A DNA stretch of 64,000 nt from Chroococcidiopsidaceae cyanobacterium YX2bin18 (GCA_030446505.1 JAUJND010000007.1:1-64000), one strand, 5' to 3'. Counted from the stretch's first letter, positions 18,582 to 28,953 are shown. A program made the numbers and translations. The notes: a model not told the origin generated them from the sequence alone.

Positions 18582-19100
18582 TTATGGTACAAGGCTTTGA
18601 AGCACTTCAATGTTATTCAACAGGAAGTATGCAACTAGCGCACCGCCAATGCCACCGATTAAAAAACCACTCGCAAAGGTATTCCAGCCCTCCGGCGATC
18701 TAAAAGTATCTTGAGACCGGGCTGGCATAACAGTGACAGCAGGCTGACGGGGATTGCTATTAGCATAAAGACCTAAGCTAAGGGTCATAATGGTAACCAG
18801 CCCCAGGGTTGAGAGTAACCCCGCTAGGTTTGCTGTGTCTGTATCCCGTAGTGGACCCAGTTTAGCAAAAGGACCAATGAGCCAATAACCATGAGCCATG
18901 CCAACTTCTAACCCTCGTCTTAGAGGAGTTATACCTTGACGATAGGCAGGCAAGTTATTGATGAACCATTTGCTAAGACTAGAATTATTAATCGGCGTTT
19001 CTAGATTTCCCCGCTGAGGATCGCGCCCTGCTGGAAAAACAACCTCTCGATTTCGGGGATCACTAGGGCTATCTTTTGATCTACTTATCGCTTCCACCAT
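18582..19100 (-). CDS. psaL: photosystem I subunit XI PsaL (second copy)
   Basis: A 172-residue PsaL, the subunit at the PSI oligomer interface. It keeps the N-terminal EVVFPAG and NLETPINNS segments, LPAYRQGITPLRRGLEVGMA with chlorophyll-ligand regions, and FAKLGPLRDTDTANLAGLL, with three membrane helices. It differs clearly from the other copy at 19389 (RDPQRGN versus DPQTGN, and a different loop after YANSNP). It lies downstream of that copy on the same strand, 288 nt away, probably with its own promoter. Confidence 0.93.
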   Translation of the reverse strand: MVEAISRSKDSPSDPRNREVVFPAGRDPQRGNLETPINNSSLSKWFINNLPAYRQGITPLRRGLEVGMAHGYWLIGPFAKLGPLRDTDTANLAGLLSTLGLVTIMTLSLGLYANSNPRQPAVTVMPARSQDTFRSPEGWNTFASGFLIGGIGGALVAYFLLNNIEVLQSLVP

Positions 19101-19388
19101 ATTTTTTGTTGGTATTTAAATGAAGTAGTTGCATTATTTTATGTGAGAGGCTGACCTTAACTATCAGGATCGAAACTCAAGTTTAGAAAAATTAACCTGA
19201 TAGGCAATGTTAAAAAATAACCTTGGCGTTAAGACACGAGGCAGGCAAATATTATTTTAAAAACTAAAATTGAAGAATAAAGTTTGAATTTGTACTTCAT
19301 TCTTTATTCTTCAGCAATACACATTTGGGGCTAACAGTCTAGGTCTTAATCATGCTTAATAGTCTGTGACAATTGATGTCGCCCCAAA

Positions 19389-19904
19389 CTATTTAAACAA
19401 ACCTTGGATTACTTCAACATTAGAAAGCAGCAAGTAACCTAGTACAGCACCGCCAAGACCACCATAGAGAAAACCAGTGGCATACTTGTTCCAGCCCGCT
19501 CCTGTTTTTAGCTCGGCTGGAGGCTCAGGTGTACCAATAGCTCCAAACGGTGGTTTCGGATTGCTATTAGCGTAAAGGAATATAGCACCAGCTGAAAACA
19601 CAATTAAACCAATGCCAGAAAGTAACCCAGCTCTATCCGCAATATCTGTGTCCCGAAGTGGACCTAGTTTAGCAAAGGGATTAATAATCCAAAAACCATG
19701 AGCAATACCGGTTTCTATCCCTCGTCTTAAGGGCGTGATACCTTTACGATAGGCAGGCAAGATACTAAGGTACCACTTAACGAAACCAGAGTTATTGATT
19801 GGCGTTAACAAATTACCAGTTTGCGGATCGCCAGCTGGAAATACTACCTCTCGATTTCTGGGGTCAGTGGGGCGATTTTTTGATGCATCTACTGCTTGTA
19901 CCAT
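19389..19904 (-). CDS. psaL: photosystem I subunit XI PsaL (first copy)
   Basis: A 171-residue PsaL: NREVVFPAGDPQTGNLLTPI, PAYRKGITPLRRGIETGIAH, FAKLGPLRDTDIADRAGLLS, then helix 2 and, after YANSNPKPPFG, a final helix with YATGFLYGGLGGAVLGYLLL. PsaL carries trimer or tetramer contacts of PSI. It follows psaJ by 420 nt, with a strong hairpin in between. Two psaL copies in a row downstream of psaFJ are unusual. Confidence 0.94.
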   Translation of the reverse strand: MVQAVDASKNRPTDPRNREVVFPAGDPQTGNLLTPINNSGFVKWYLSILPAYRKGITPLRRGIETGIAHGFWIINPFAKLGPLRDTDIADRAGLLSGIGLIVFSAGAIFLYANSNPKPPFGAIGTPEPPAELKTGAGWNKYATGFLYGGLGGAVLGYLLLSNVEVIQGLFK

Positions 19905-20027
19905 ATATTACTTTTAGATTTAGATAAACTATGTGATTATCTTATGGGAATAAATACAAGGGAATTTCAGTCTTTAGAGTGAAGTTTACAAAATTTTATT
20001 AAGCTGATTGTTACCTATTAAAAACGG

Positions 20028-20066
20028 TTGAAACTCGCGATATAACGAGCAAATCGCGAGTTTCAA
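20028..20066 (-). terminator. strong hairpin between psaJ and psaL
   Basis: A perfect 14-bp inverted repeat, TTGAAACTCGCGAT (20028-20041) and ATCGCGAGTTTCAA (20053-20066), with an 11-nt loop. On the minus strand it is followed by CCGTTTTTAAT, so it fits an intrinsic terminator or attenuator between psaFJ and psaL. Confidence 0.75.
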
Positions 20067-20208
20067 AATTCTGTTGCCTCGGTACGAGTTTATAGCAGAT
20101 TTACTTAAATTATGCTGCTACTAAAGTTCCTTCCTGAAAAAAAATAGGTAAATATCCAAGCTTTATGCAACCGATTTTAAAACACTTTTTTTATTAGTCT
20201 GGTTCACG

Positions 20209-20308
20209 GAGTCATTAGTCATTAGTTACTCTTGATGCTTATCCTGCCGTAGATAGTAAGCTATTTTTGAGCAGAGTATTTCAACTAATAACTAAGGACT
20301 AATGACTC
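20209..20308. repeat. inverted repeat of the GTCATTAGTC family
   Basis: GAGTCATTAGTCATTAGTTA at 20209-20228 and its complement (one mismatch) at 20289-20308. The same short motif recurs at 47250-47275 and 47772-47792. It ends 16 nt from the psaJ stop. Likely a small non-coding dispersed repeat. Confidence 0.65.
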
Positions 20309-20323
20309 GCGTCGCGCTTTGAT

Positions 20324-20473
20324 TTATGGATTCGGGAACATCAAGATATCAGGGAAAAAGTAATTAATTACAGCCCAGGTAGTGAATGAAACTACTACAG
20401 AAACAACAGCAAGAACTGGCGCTAGGGAAAGATACTGAAGGAAATACTTTGGTTGGTCGTCTTTATTCTGCAT
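20324..20473 (-). CDS. psaJ: photosystem I subunit IX PsaJ
   Basis: A 49-residue single-helix PSI subunit: MQNKDDQPKYFLQYLSLAPV, then VVSFTTWAVINYFFPDILMF. The APV and INYFFPDIL segments are typical of PsaJ, which stabilises PsaF. Start ATG at 20473, 40 nt after psaF. A longer frame upstream is not supported. Confidence 0.92.
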   Translation of the reverse strand: MQNKDDQPKYFLQYLSLAPVLAVVSVVVSFTTWAVINYFFPDILMFPNP

Positions 20474-20513
20474 GAAGTCAAGCTCCAAAATAAGTAAATT
20501 AACGTAAGCTGAA

Positions 20514-21017
20514 TTAACGGATGGAAATCGGAATTTCTTCGTCTTTGGCAACTAATTCGCCTGACAGCAATTCTTTAATCGCACTTATAGGCCAGGTAGC
20601 GCCTCCTAAACCACATTTGATTGCCAAAGGAACATCGATAGCGATTTCTTTGCTTTCAGGGGAAGCACCTGCCATTTTTTTAACCGCTCGGATATAAGAG
20701 CGACCCATCCAGCCAATCCAACCAGCGATATAGAGGAAAGCGAGACCTGGAAAGGTAATGTCACCAAGATGACCAGCGCGACCATCTACAATCAGACGTG
20801 GTAGACCCTCTGGACCGCACAGAGCATTGTTATCGATATAATACTGAAATCGATTTTGGGCAGATCTAGTATCAGTTGAGGCACGAGCGGTTTGCGCCCG
20901 TTGGAGAAACTCAGGTGAGTCACCACAAGGTACAAGACCAGCCCCTAGCGCTTTTGCTGGTGGGGTAAAATTGAGCCACAACCCAATCACAAGCATTAAA
21001 GCCAACAATCGTCGCAT
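20514..21017 (-). CDS. psaF: photosystem I subunit III PsaF
   Basis: A 167-residue PSI subunit that docks plastocyanin or cytochrome c6. The signal peptide ([16 protein letters not shown]) ends near AKA, then the mature [18 protein letters not shown], the second Cys in [37 protein letters not shown] and the stromal end [18 protein letters not shown]. Start ATG at 21017. First gene of psaF-psaJ-psaL, divergent from tsaD with a 285-nt promoter region. Confidence 0.95.
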   Translation of the reverse strand: MRRLLALMLVIGLWLNFTPPAKALGAGLVPCGDSPEFLQRAQTARASTDTRSAQNRFQYYIDNNALCGPEGLPRLIVDGRAGHLGDITFPGLAFLYIAGWIGWMGRSYIRAVKKMAGASPESKEIAIDVPLAIKCGLGGATWPISAIKELLSGELVAKDEEIPISIR

Positions 21018-21302
21018 AAAATTGTTTACCTTTATTACAAAACAAAAAGTTTGTTGTACAAGCGGATTTGCGGTGTATCTTAGGCTTCTCAAAAGCAAAA
21101 AGCTTTGTGGAGTCATCCTCCCCAGCCAACTGCCATTAAAACTCCTATCCTTCGACAAAATCCTAGACAACGCAGCTTGTACAGGCTTTTTTACAGAACT
21201 TGGAAGTTATCATACTCTTGAAGCGCGATCGCCGAAAGTTTAAGTAAATAAAAGTTTAAGTTTCGCAAAACTTGCCCATTCATCTTTATAGATAAATTTT
21301 CA

Positions 21303-22341
21303 ATGTCAACTGTTTTAGCAATTGAAACTAGCTGTGATGAGACTGCCGTAGCAGTTGTTAAAAATCGTCAAGTTTGTAGTAGTATTATTAACTCTCAAAT
21401 TCCAGTCCACCGCCAATATGGCGGAGTAGTGCCAGAGGTAGCATCGCGCCAACACTTAGAAACAATTAATCAGGCGATCGCCCAGGCAATAGCACAGGCG
21501 CAACTGCCCTTAACAGCAATTGATGGCATTGCGGCAACTTGTGCGCCTGGACTTGTCGGAGCGTTGTTGGTGGGTTTAACTGCGGCAAAAACTTTAGCGA
21601 TGGTGCGGCAATTGCCCTTTTTAGGAGTTCATCATCTAGAAGGTCATATTTACGCTAACTACTTGAGTGAGCCAAGTTTAGAGCCGCCTTTTTTAAGTTT
21701 GCTAGTTTCTGGTGGTCACACCAGCTTAATTTATGTCAAAGATTGTGGTGTGTACGAAACCCTAGGAGAAACCCGTGATGATGCAGCGGGTGAAGCCTTT
21801 GATAAAGTAGCGCGGTTGTTACAACTGGGATATCCTGGTGGTCCTGCTGTGGACAAGCTACCCAAGAAGGTAATCCAGACGCATTTAGACTACCAGAGGA
21901 AAAGTTTCCCTACCGGATGGAGGTTATCATCCTTATGATTCAAGTTTCAGCGGCTTAAAAACGGCGGTACTACGACTAGTGCAAAAACTAGAGCAATCAC
22001 AACCACTGCCAGTAAAGGATGTAGCAGCTAGTTTTCAGGAGACAGTGGCGCGATCGCTAACCAAACAGCGATCGCTTGCGCCCTCGATTACGGTCTCAGT
22101 ACAATTACTGTTGGTGGGGGTGTAGCAGCTAACAGCGGTCTCAGAACACATCTTTTGGCAGCCGCTGCCGCTCACAACCTGCGAGTGCTATTTCCTCCCC
22201 TAAAATTCTGTACCGATAACGCCGCGATGATTGGCTGTGCCGCAGCTGACCATCTCAATCGCGGTCATACCTCCCCCTTAACGCTAGGTGTCCAGTCACG
22301 GCTAGCAATTACTGATGTGATGCAAGCTGTATCAACATTAA
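21303..22341 (+). pseudogene. tsaD: tRNA t6A transferase TsaD with indels
   Basis: TsaD moves the threonylcarbamoyl group onto A37 of ANN-decoding tRNAs and is essential in most bacteria. The N-terminal half is intact ([16 protein letters not shown], the metal ligands [30 protein letters not shown]). After 21890 the frame shifts; [20 protein letters not shown] continues in another frame, and near 22062 one G is missing before CGATCGC, after which DYGLSTITVGGGVAANSGL follows. An extra A near 22324 hides the natural end VMQLYQH and its stop at 22341. At least three one-base errors are needed, more like sequence error than decay. Confidence 0.9.
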
Positions 22342-22483
22342 GAGTAATCACTTCTGTTAACAATGTGCAGAGAGGAAAATGTATATTTAATTCCTCTTCT
22401 CGCCAGCCACCTCAACGGTACAGCAACAAACAGGAGGAATTATTCTGTCCGTTTTTGCCTTGGAAAAATACCCGCCCCTGCGC

Positions 22484-23447
22484 CTAATTATGCTGGATAA
22501 GGATAGAGCGGATTAGACTAGCAACAATATCCGGCTGCTCTACCATTGCTAGGTGTCCACAATCAGGAATTTCAATAACATTATCTCCACAAGATTTAAA
22601 CAGCGGGTGAAAGCTTGCTAGATGGCGGACGTACTTCGGTTCCATAATCTTGTCTTTAGCTCCGGCAAAAAAATAAACTGGCTGCTTCAACTGGGAAACT
22701 AACTGGGGTAAGCGGTTGATTTCTGCTTCAGTTGTAGAGTTCAGTAGCGTTCCCACAGCAGCCTCTGGATGAGCCACTACGAAATCAATCACTCGTTGAC
22801 GACCCCAACAGCGAGCGATTACTTTAGCCACATTTGCTCGCATAAACAACAAATCAATCAAAGGCAACTGGCAGAGCCAACGAGGGCGGAATTTTAACAA
22901 CTGCTGCCCAAGTAGCGAAACTGCTCAAAGGCTTCCTTAAGATAAACCCCGCCGCCCGCGTTAATACAGATTACTCCTTTGATACATTCAGGCAACTGGT
23001 TAGCTGCCCACAGTGCAATAGTGCCTCCCAGTGAATGACCAATTAACCAAGCACTGCTAATATTTGAACTTTGGAGTAAAACTGCTAAATCTTGAGCATA
23101 GGCAAGCTGGAGTATAGCAAGGCGAGTTTATAGTAGACGCTTGCCTGTCCAACTTATCCTTGGGGCTTTAAAAGGGACGTATCTACTAAGGTAGCATCAA
23201 TATTACTAGGCAGGCTTAAAAAATTTTGCTGATAGTTTGCTTCGGCTGCTGATTTACTCTGCGACTGACCAAAACCGCGCAAATCATAAGCTAAACATTG
23301 GTAATCTGGTGCTAATCGCTCAATCAGCGGTTGCCAGTACCCACGACTTAGAAGCCAACCGTGGATAAAAACTAAAGCATGGGAATCTGTCGTGGGGTTC
23401 GTTAGCTCGTAAGCGTGCCGAACTCCCAAAATTTCAATAGTTGCCAT
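22484..23447 (-). pseudogene. alpha/beta-fold hydrolase, frameshifted
   Basis: Three frames together give a complete hydrolase: the N-part (ALVFIHGWLLSRGYWQPLIE, the oxyanion HG, LAYDLRGFGQS) from 23447 to 23154; a middle part with the nucleophile elbow GHSLGG and INAGGGVYLKEAFEQ; and the C-part from 22900 with PVYFFAGAKDKIMEP (Asp) and PDCGHLAMVEQPD (catalytic His). The substrate is unknown. Breaks lie near 23120 and 22893. It converges with tsaD. Confidence 0.8.
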
Positions 23448-24461
<1,014 letters not shown>

Positions 24462-24537
24462 AAGAAATGCAGGCGGTAGGGCGATTATTCTAAATTTCGG
24501 TTGTTGTGTTAAGCTATTAAGCGAATCTGTCTAAATC

Positions 24538-24611
24538 CGGGATGTAGCGCAGCTTGGTAGCGCGCCTGCTTTGGGAGCAGGATGTCGCAGGTTCAAATCC
24601 TGTCATCCCGA
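24538..24611 (+). tRNA. trnP-UGG: tRNA-Pro (anticodon TGG)
   Basis: A full cloverleaf: acceptor CGGGATG pairs with CATCCCG, D-arm GCGC..GCGC, anticodon stem CCTGC/GCAGG enclosing TTTGGGA (anticodon TGG), T-arm GCAGGTTCAAATCCTGT and discriminator A. The CCA is not encoded. A T-run follows at once and may end the transcript. Confidence 0.96.
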
Positions 24612-25065
24612 TTTTTGTTAAAACCACTATAGGCACCGCTCACTAAAAGCGGTACACGGCTATTGATTTAGCTTTTACTCGACCTTCATAGTTATTCCAT
24701 AGTTAAAACATTTAGTTGATTAGTCAACTGAGTGTGAATCAAAATAATGTTTAATCTCAGCGCTATGAAGCAAAAGACAAATAGCAAAATCCTTAGCACC
24801 AGTTTGTACGTGAGTTGCTGGTAAATGATCAAGAAGAGGTAATTGAGATTATCCCCAGTCTGGGAAAAAAACTATCCAAGTTAACTTGTTTTATTTAAGC
24901 TTTAAGAATGGCGCTTGGAACCTTCGACTAGTCGTAGCGTCTGCTAAACTTGCTAACTAAAGCAAAAGTAAAGTTAATTGCACGTTAATATAACTAGAAT
25001 TAGTTAAGCGTGTAAATTATCTAATTAGTCTTCACTCTATTTGGCTATTGATGCCAGGAGCAGTC
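24612..25065. other. intergenic region with a small hairpin
   Basis: About 450 bases between tRNA-Pro and tic22. A 6-bp hairpin, ACCGCT/AGCGGT (24635-24653), follows the tRNA. Nothing else is recognisable. Confidence 0.4.
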
Positions 25066-25893
25066 ATGAAATCAATGAGTCGCTGGGGCGCAACGTTGGG
25101 TATAGCCGGGAGTGCCATAATAGGATCTTCTCTGGTGGGCATTATGCAGGTGCTGGCTTTGCCTCAAGAGCAAATTGTAAAAAAGCTGGGAGCGGTTCCT
25201 GTATTTACAATTACAGATAACAAGGGAGCACCATTAGTTGCTTCGGTGCCAAATACCCAAAATCAGGGTTCAGCTTCAAATCCGCAAAAGAAGATGTCAG
25301 TAGCGGGTGTTTTTATCAATCAACGCGATGCTCAGGCATTTGTGCAGAAGCTAGAGAAAGAAAATCCAGAATTGGCGAAAACGGTACGGGTAGTACCTGT
25401 TTCCTTGGGAGAAGTCTACAAGTTGGATCAAGCGAACCAAGACAAACCAAATTCTCTGGATGTTGCTTATCTACCATCACAGCAGCAGGTTGATGCGGCA
25501 TTAAATTTACTGCAACAGAGTGGCAAAAAGGAGGCGAACTTTAATGGAACTCCCTTATTCGTTGCTACAGCAGGAAAAGATAAAGGGTACTTGACGATTA
25601 AACAAGCCGATCAGCAAGTAATTCCTTTCTTTTTAACAAAGAAGAATTGCAGAGTATGTTAGACCGCTTCAAGCAACAACAGCCGAAGATGGGCTTCTAC
25701 GGTTGCAATTCAGGTTGTTAACCTAGAAGGAGTGCTGCAAACACTAAAAACTCGCAACGACAAGCAGTTGAACCAAATTGTCCTCGTCCCGCCAAAAGAA
25801 TCAATCGAATTCGTCCGCTCACTTCAGCCTGCATCTAGCCAAAACCGAACTCCCGCTAAGCCTCAAGCTACGCCTCAACGCTCCGCGCGTTAG
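25066..25893 (+). pseudogene. Tic22-family protein with two indels
   Basis: A homologue of the chloroplast import factor Tic22; cyanobacterial versions act in the periplasm or lumen as chaperones for outer-membrane biogenesis. Signal-like N-terminus, then KLGAVPVFTITDNKGAPLVA, VAGVFINQRDAQAFVQKLE, VVPVSLGEVYKLDQ and GTPLFVATAGKDKGYLTIK. Near 25632 a T run is one short (FFFNKEELQSML expected), and near 25691 one G is extra; read through, the protein continues VAIQVVNLEGVLQTLKTRND to a stop at 25893. Start ATG 25066 with AGGAG in front. Confidence 0.85.
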
Positions 25894-25911
25894 ACAGATA
25901 ACGATAAGCAG

Positions 25912-26802
25912 ATGTGGGTATCTGGTTTAGAACTTTGGCAGTGGCGTAATATTGCTCAAAAAGCAGCGATCGCTGCTAAAGTTTCAATTGCAGAAGTGGA
26001 CTGGCTACTGCAAGAGTTAGCGGGGCTAGATAGATTGGCACTGCGGCTAGAGTCTTTCAAACACTTGGCTAAAATTGAGCTACAACTGCCTCTAAAAGAA
26101 TTGGAATTGCTGTGGCAGCAACGACTTAACCAGCGATTGCCAGTTCAGTACATTGCTGCTGTAGCACATTGGCGGCATTTTAAAGTAGCAGTTTCTCCCG
26201 CTGTTTTGATTCCCCGACCAGAAACAGAGTATCTAATTGATTTAGCAGTTGCAGCTAAAAACAGTGATCGCAACCTAGAGCAAGGACACTGGGCGGATCT
26301 AGGAACAGGTAGTGGAGTAATTGCCCTGGGACTTGCAGATGCGTTGCCAAGGGGGATGATTCACGCTGTTGATTACAGTCTAGAAGCTAGTGCGATCGCT
26401 CAGATCAATGCCCAAAAGTTGGGGTTCACAGACCGAATTAAGTTTTATCAGGGTTCTTGGTGGGAACCTCTAGCATCACTTAAAGGGCAGGTAAGTGGTA
26501 TGGTGGCAAACCCACCCTATATTCCTAGTTCTCTAGTGCCGCAGTTACAACCGGAAGTGGCGCATGAACCTCTTTTAGCTCTTGATGGTGGTTTGGATGG
26601 CTTGGATTGTATTAGACATCTTATAGAAACATCTCCCACTTATTTGCGACCAGGTGGCATCTGGCTGATTGAGATGATGGCAGGACAGGCTCAAACTGTA
26701 ACTCAATTACTCCAAAATCAGGGTAATTACTGTAACATCCAAATTCACACTGATTTAGCTGGAATTGAACGCTTTGCTCTGGCTTATCGATGTCAAGCGT
26801 GA
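25912..26802 (+). CDS. prmC: release factor glutamine methyltransferase PrmC
   Basis: Methylates the GGQ glutamine of release factors. The N-terminal helical domain (1-100) is followed by VLIPRPETEYLIDLAV, SAM motif I ADLGTGSGVIALGLA, AVDYSLEASAIAQINA and the catalytic NPPY (VANPPYIPSSL), then DGGLDGLDCIRHLI and PGGIWLIEMMAGQ. Length 296 is normal and the frame is intact. Both RF and t6A functions cluster here (tsaC follows). Confidence 0.93.
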   Translation: MWVSGLELWQWRNIAQKAAIAAKVSIAEVDWLLQELAGLDRLALRLESFKHLAKIELQLPLKELELLWQQRLNQRLPVQYIAAVAHWRHFKVAVSPAVLIPRPETEYLIDLAVAAKNSDRNLEQGHWADLGTGSGVIALGLADALPRGMIHAVDYSLEASAIAQINAQKLGFTDRIKFYQGSWWEPLASLKGQVSGMVANPPYIPSSLVPQLQPEVAHEPLLALDGGLDGLDCIRHLIETSPTYLRPGGIWLIEMMAGQAQTVTQLLQNQGNYCNIQIHTDLAGIERFALAYRCQA

Positions 26803-26832
26803 TGGCGAAGAGCGAGAAGTATAAATTATTAC

Positions 26833-26867
26833 TCCCCTGCCCCCCTGCCCCCCTGCTCCCCTGCTCC
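26833..26867. repeat. short tandem repeats (CCCCTGC type)
   Basis: Five consecutive units of about seven bases, variants of CCCCTGC and CCCTGCT, in the 67-base gap between prmC and tsaC. Such heptamer repeats are common in filamentous and unicellular cyanobacteria. Confidence 0.8.
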
Positions 26868-26869
26868 CA

Positions 26870-27445
26870 ATGACACAAGTTTCAATGGCAGAACTCATAG
26901 TTGGGCTACGTTCTGGCTGTTTGGCAAGCTTTCCAACAGATACAGTGCCAGCCCTAGCAGCTTTACCTGAGCAAGCTGAGTTAATATTTACGGCAAAGCA
27001 GCGCAGCCAAGACAAGCCACTGATTCTAATGGCAGCTAGTGCAGCTGATCTTTGGTCTTTTGTAGCGGGTAGTGTAGAAGAATGGCAAATTTGGCAGCAA
27101 GTGGCTTCATTGTACTGGCCAGGAGCGCTAACGTTGGTGCTACCAGCATCAGAACGTGTCCCAAAGGCAATAAATCCTACTGCTCCAAGCACAATTGGAT
27201 TGCGTGTACCTAACTGCGCGATCGCCCTGAGCATCCTGTCGCAAACTGGTCCACTTGCCACCACCAGTGCTAATTTATCAGGGCAGCTGCCCTTGCAAAC
27301 CATGGCAGAAATTACCGCTCAGTTTCCTGATGTCTTGACCTTAGCAAAAGAATTAGCAGTTAATAGCGTCGGTATTCCTTCTACTGTTGCTAAATGGACG
27401 AGTAGCGGTTGGGAGATTTTGCGGCAAGGAGCGGTCAATATATAG
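26870..27445 (+). CDS. tsaC: L-threonylcarbamoyladenylate synthase TsaC
   Basis: A 191-residue Sua5/YciO/YrdC-fold enzyme that makes threonylcarbamoyl-AMP, used by TsaD for t6A37. Motifs: SFPTDTVPALAAL, AKQRSQDKPLILM (K-R-x-x-x-x-P), PGALTLVLPAS and TTSANLSGQ. It lacks the Sua5 C-terminal domain. TsaD is encoded about 5 kb away in the same window. Confidence 0.9.
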   Translation: MTQVSMAELIVGLRSGCLASFPTDTVPALAALPEQAELIFTAKQRSQDKPLILMAASAADLWSFVAGSVEEWQIWQQVASLYWPGALTLVLPASERVPKAINPTAPSTIGLRVPNCAIALSILSQTGPLATTSANLSGQLPLQTMAEITAQFPDVLTLAKELAVNSVGIPSTVAKWTSSGWEILRQGAVNI

Positions 27446-27473
27446 TTTTGAGTTTTGAGTTTGAATCATAAAA

Positions 27474-28433
27474 ATGAGCTGGAGTAACTGGATATATTTA
27501 GGCGTAGGACTAGGACTGGGGCTGGGCAGTCGTTGGTTATTTGAATCAAAGCAAGTATCTCCAGCACCGCTTAGTACTTTAGAAGTTAAAAGTCAGAATG
27601 AGCAATTAATTTCCCCTTCTAATGCTAACCAGGACGTGCCAGCTTTATTGTCACAGCTAAAGCAAACCCAGCTAGCATACCAACTAGCACACGAAATCAG
27701 CCAGTTTAAAGCGGGGTTTTTAGTGCGGACTTCCCATGAATTGCGATCGCCCCTTAATAGCCTAATTGGTCTGCATCAGCTAATTTTGTCGGATTTATGT
27801 GACAACCCCGCTGAAGAGCGAGAATTTGTTGCCCACGCATACAACTCAGCACTGAAGCTGGTAAAACTGTTGGATGAAATTCTCAGTGTTGCCAAGATAG
27901 AACACGCTACCGACCAGCTAGAAATTCAGCCTTTGAATCTAGCTTCGGTATTGGAGGAAGTCTACAATTTAACTCATCTGCTAGCAGCAAATAGGAATTT
28001 CACTATCCAGCTATCACCTACTCAGCCAGAAATTTATATTTTGGCAGATCCCCGCTGGCTGAGGCAGGTCTTAGTAAATTTAGTAGATACTTGCATCACC
28101 CAGATGCAAGAGGGCAGTATCAATGTTTCAGCCCAGTCTATATCAGCAACTCAGTTAGTTTACGTCTGGCTTGATGTCCCATTACCAGCAAGTGCTTGGT
28201 CTGAACCGATTGATTTAATTGCATCCGAACCTAAGATTACCGAACAAATCAAAGAGAATATTTCACCATCTTCTGGAATGAGCCTCCTGCTAAATCAGAC
28301 ACTTCTAGAAGTTATGCGAGGTCGCTTAGAAATCCTGGCAACTTCAATAGATGCGCCTGAATCTTTTACTCGGATTCAACTAACTATCCCCCTGGTGCTT
28401 CCTGAAACTGCATTTCTTGAGCAGGAAGCTTAG
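27474..28433 (+). CDS. histidine kinase-like protein, degenerate ATPase
   Basis: A 319-residue protein with an N-terminal membrane anchor (residues 5-20), a linker, and a good HisKA dimerisation domain with the phospho-acceptor His near 88 (FLVRTSHELRSPLNSLIGLH). The ATPase half is poor: the N-box reads LRQVLVNLVDTCITQM, so the second Asn is lost, and the D-F-G and G-x-G-x-G lid motifs of HATPase_c are not visible. It probably cannot use ATP as a normal kinase and may be a scaffold or phosphotransfer protein. Its last 50 nt overlap the convergent GNAT gene. Confidence 0.8.
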   Translation: MSWSNWIYLGVGLGLGLGSRWLFESKQVSPAPLSTLEVKSQNEQLISPSNANQDVPALLSQLKQTQLAYQLAHEISQFKAGFLVRTSHELRSPLNSLIGLHQLILSDLCDNPAEEREFVAHAYNSALKLVKLLDEILSVAKIEHATDQLEIQPLNLASVLEEVYNLTHLLAANRNFTIQLSPTQPEIYILADPRWLRQVLVNLVDTCITQMQEGSINVSAQSISATQLVYVWLDVPLPASAWSEPIDLIASEPKITEQIKENISPSSGMSLLLNQTLLEVMRGRLEILATSIDAPESFTRIQLTIPLVLPETAFLEQEA

Positions 28434-28872
28434 CTGGTGGCTGGTTGTAAAGTACCATTGTGGTACTAGAGTTAGATGCAAAACCAATACGTTCGTAAAA
28501 ACGCTGCTGGTGAGTAGTCATTAGGTAGACGCGCTCTACTCTGTTAATTCGAGGATGGCTTAAGACTGTTTCTACCAATTTGCGTCCTAGTCCAGCGCCG
28601 CGATAGTCAGGGTGAATTACCACATCCCAAATAGTAGCGCGGTAGATGCCATCGGATATTGCCCTGGCAAAACCAATTAGTCGGTCTTTATCCCAGACGC
28701 TAACAACTGGGTTACTGTTGGCAATAGCTATGCTTAAATCCTCAATCCTGCGCTTTTTTGCCCAGAAAGAAGCCACCTCAAACAGTGCTTGCAATTGGAT
28801 AAGTTCATGGGACTTGCGATCGCGAAGGAAACCGTCTTCAGCAACGCAGAATTGAATATGGCTACAATCCAT
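28384..28872 (-). CDS. GNAT-family N-acetyltransferase
   Basis: A 162-residue acetyltransferase related to the one at 23937: LIGFARAISDGIYRATIWDV, then VIHPDYRGAGLGRKLVETVL (acetyl-CoA loop R-G-A-G-L-G), and FYERIGFASNSSTTMV. Substrate unknown. Its last 50 bases overlap the 3' end of the histidine-kinase-like gene in antisense, so the two transcripts can pair. Confidence 0.85.
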   Translation of the reverse strand: MDCSHIQFCVAEDGFLRDRKSHELIQLQALFEVASFWAKKRRIEDLSIAIANSNPVVSVWDKDRLIGFARAISDGIYRATIWDVVIHPDYRGAGLGRKLVETVLSHPRINRVERVYLMTTHQQRFYERIGFASNSSTTMVLYNQPPAKLPAQEMQFQEAPGG

Positions 28873-28953
28873 AATTCCTTACTTTCAGCCGCAGATATTA
28901 TAATTTTAACTTTTTATTTTTCTGAGAATGCCATACTTTAAAGGGTAAAACTG

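Noticed and set aside
18582-21017. psaL duplication as part of a far-red (FaRLiP) gene cluster
   Set aside because: No psaA2/psaB2, rfpABC or far-red psb or apc genes are nearby; the order is the ordinary psaF-J-L.
26833-26867. CRISPR-like repeats
   Set aside because: Units are only seven bases with no spacers; a simple tandem repeat. No CRISPR array was seen anywhere in the window.
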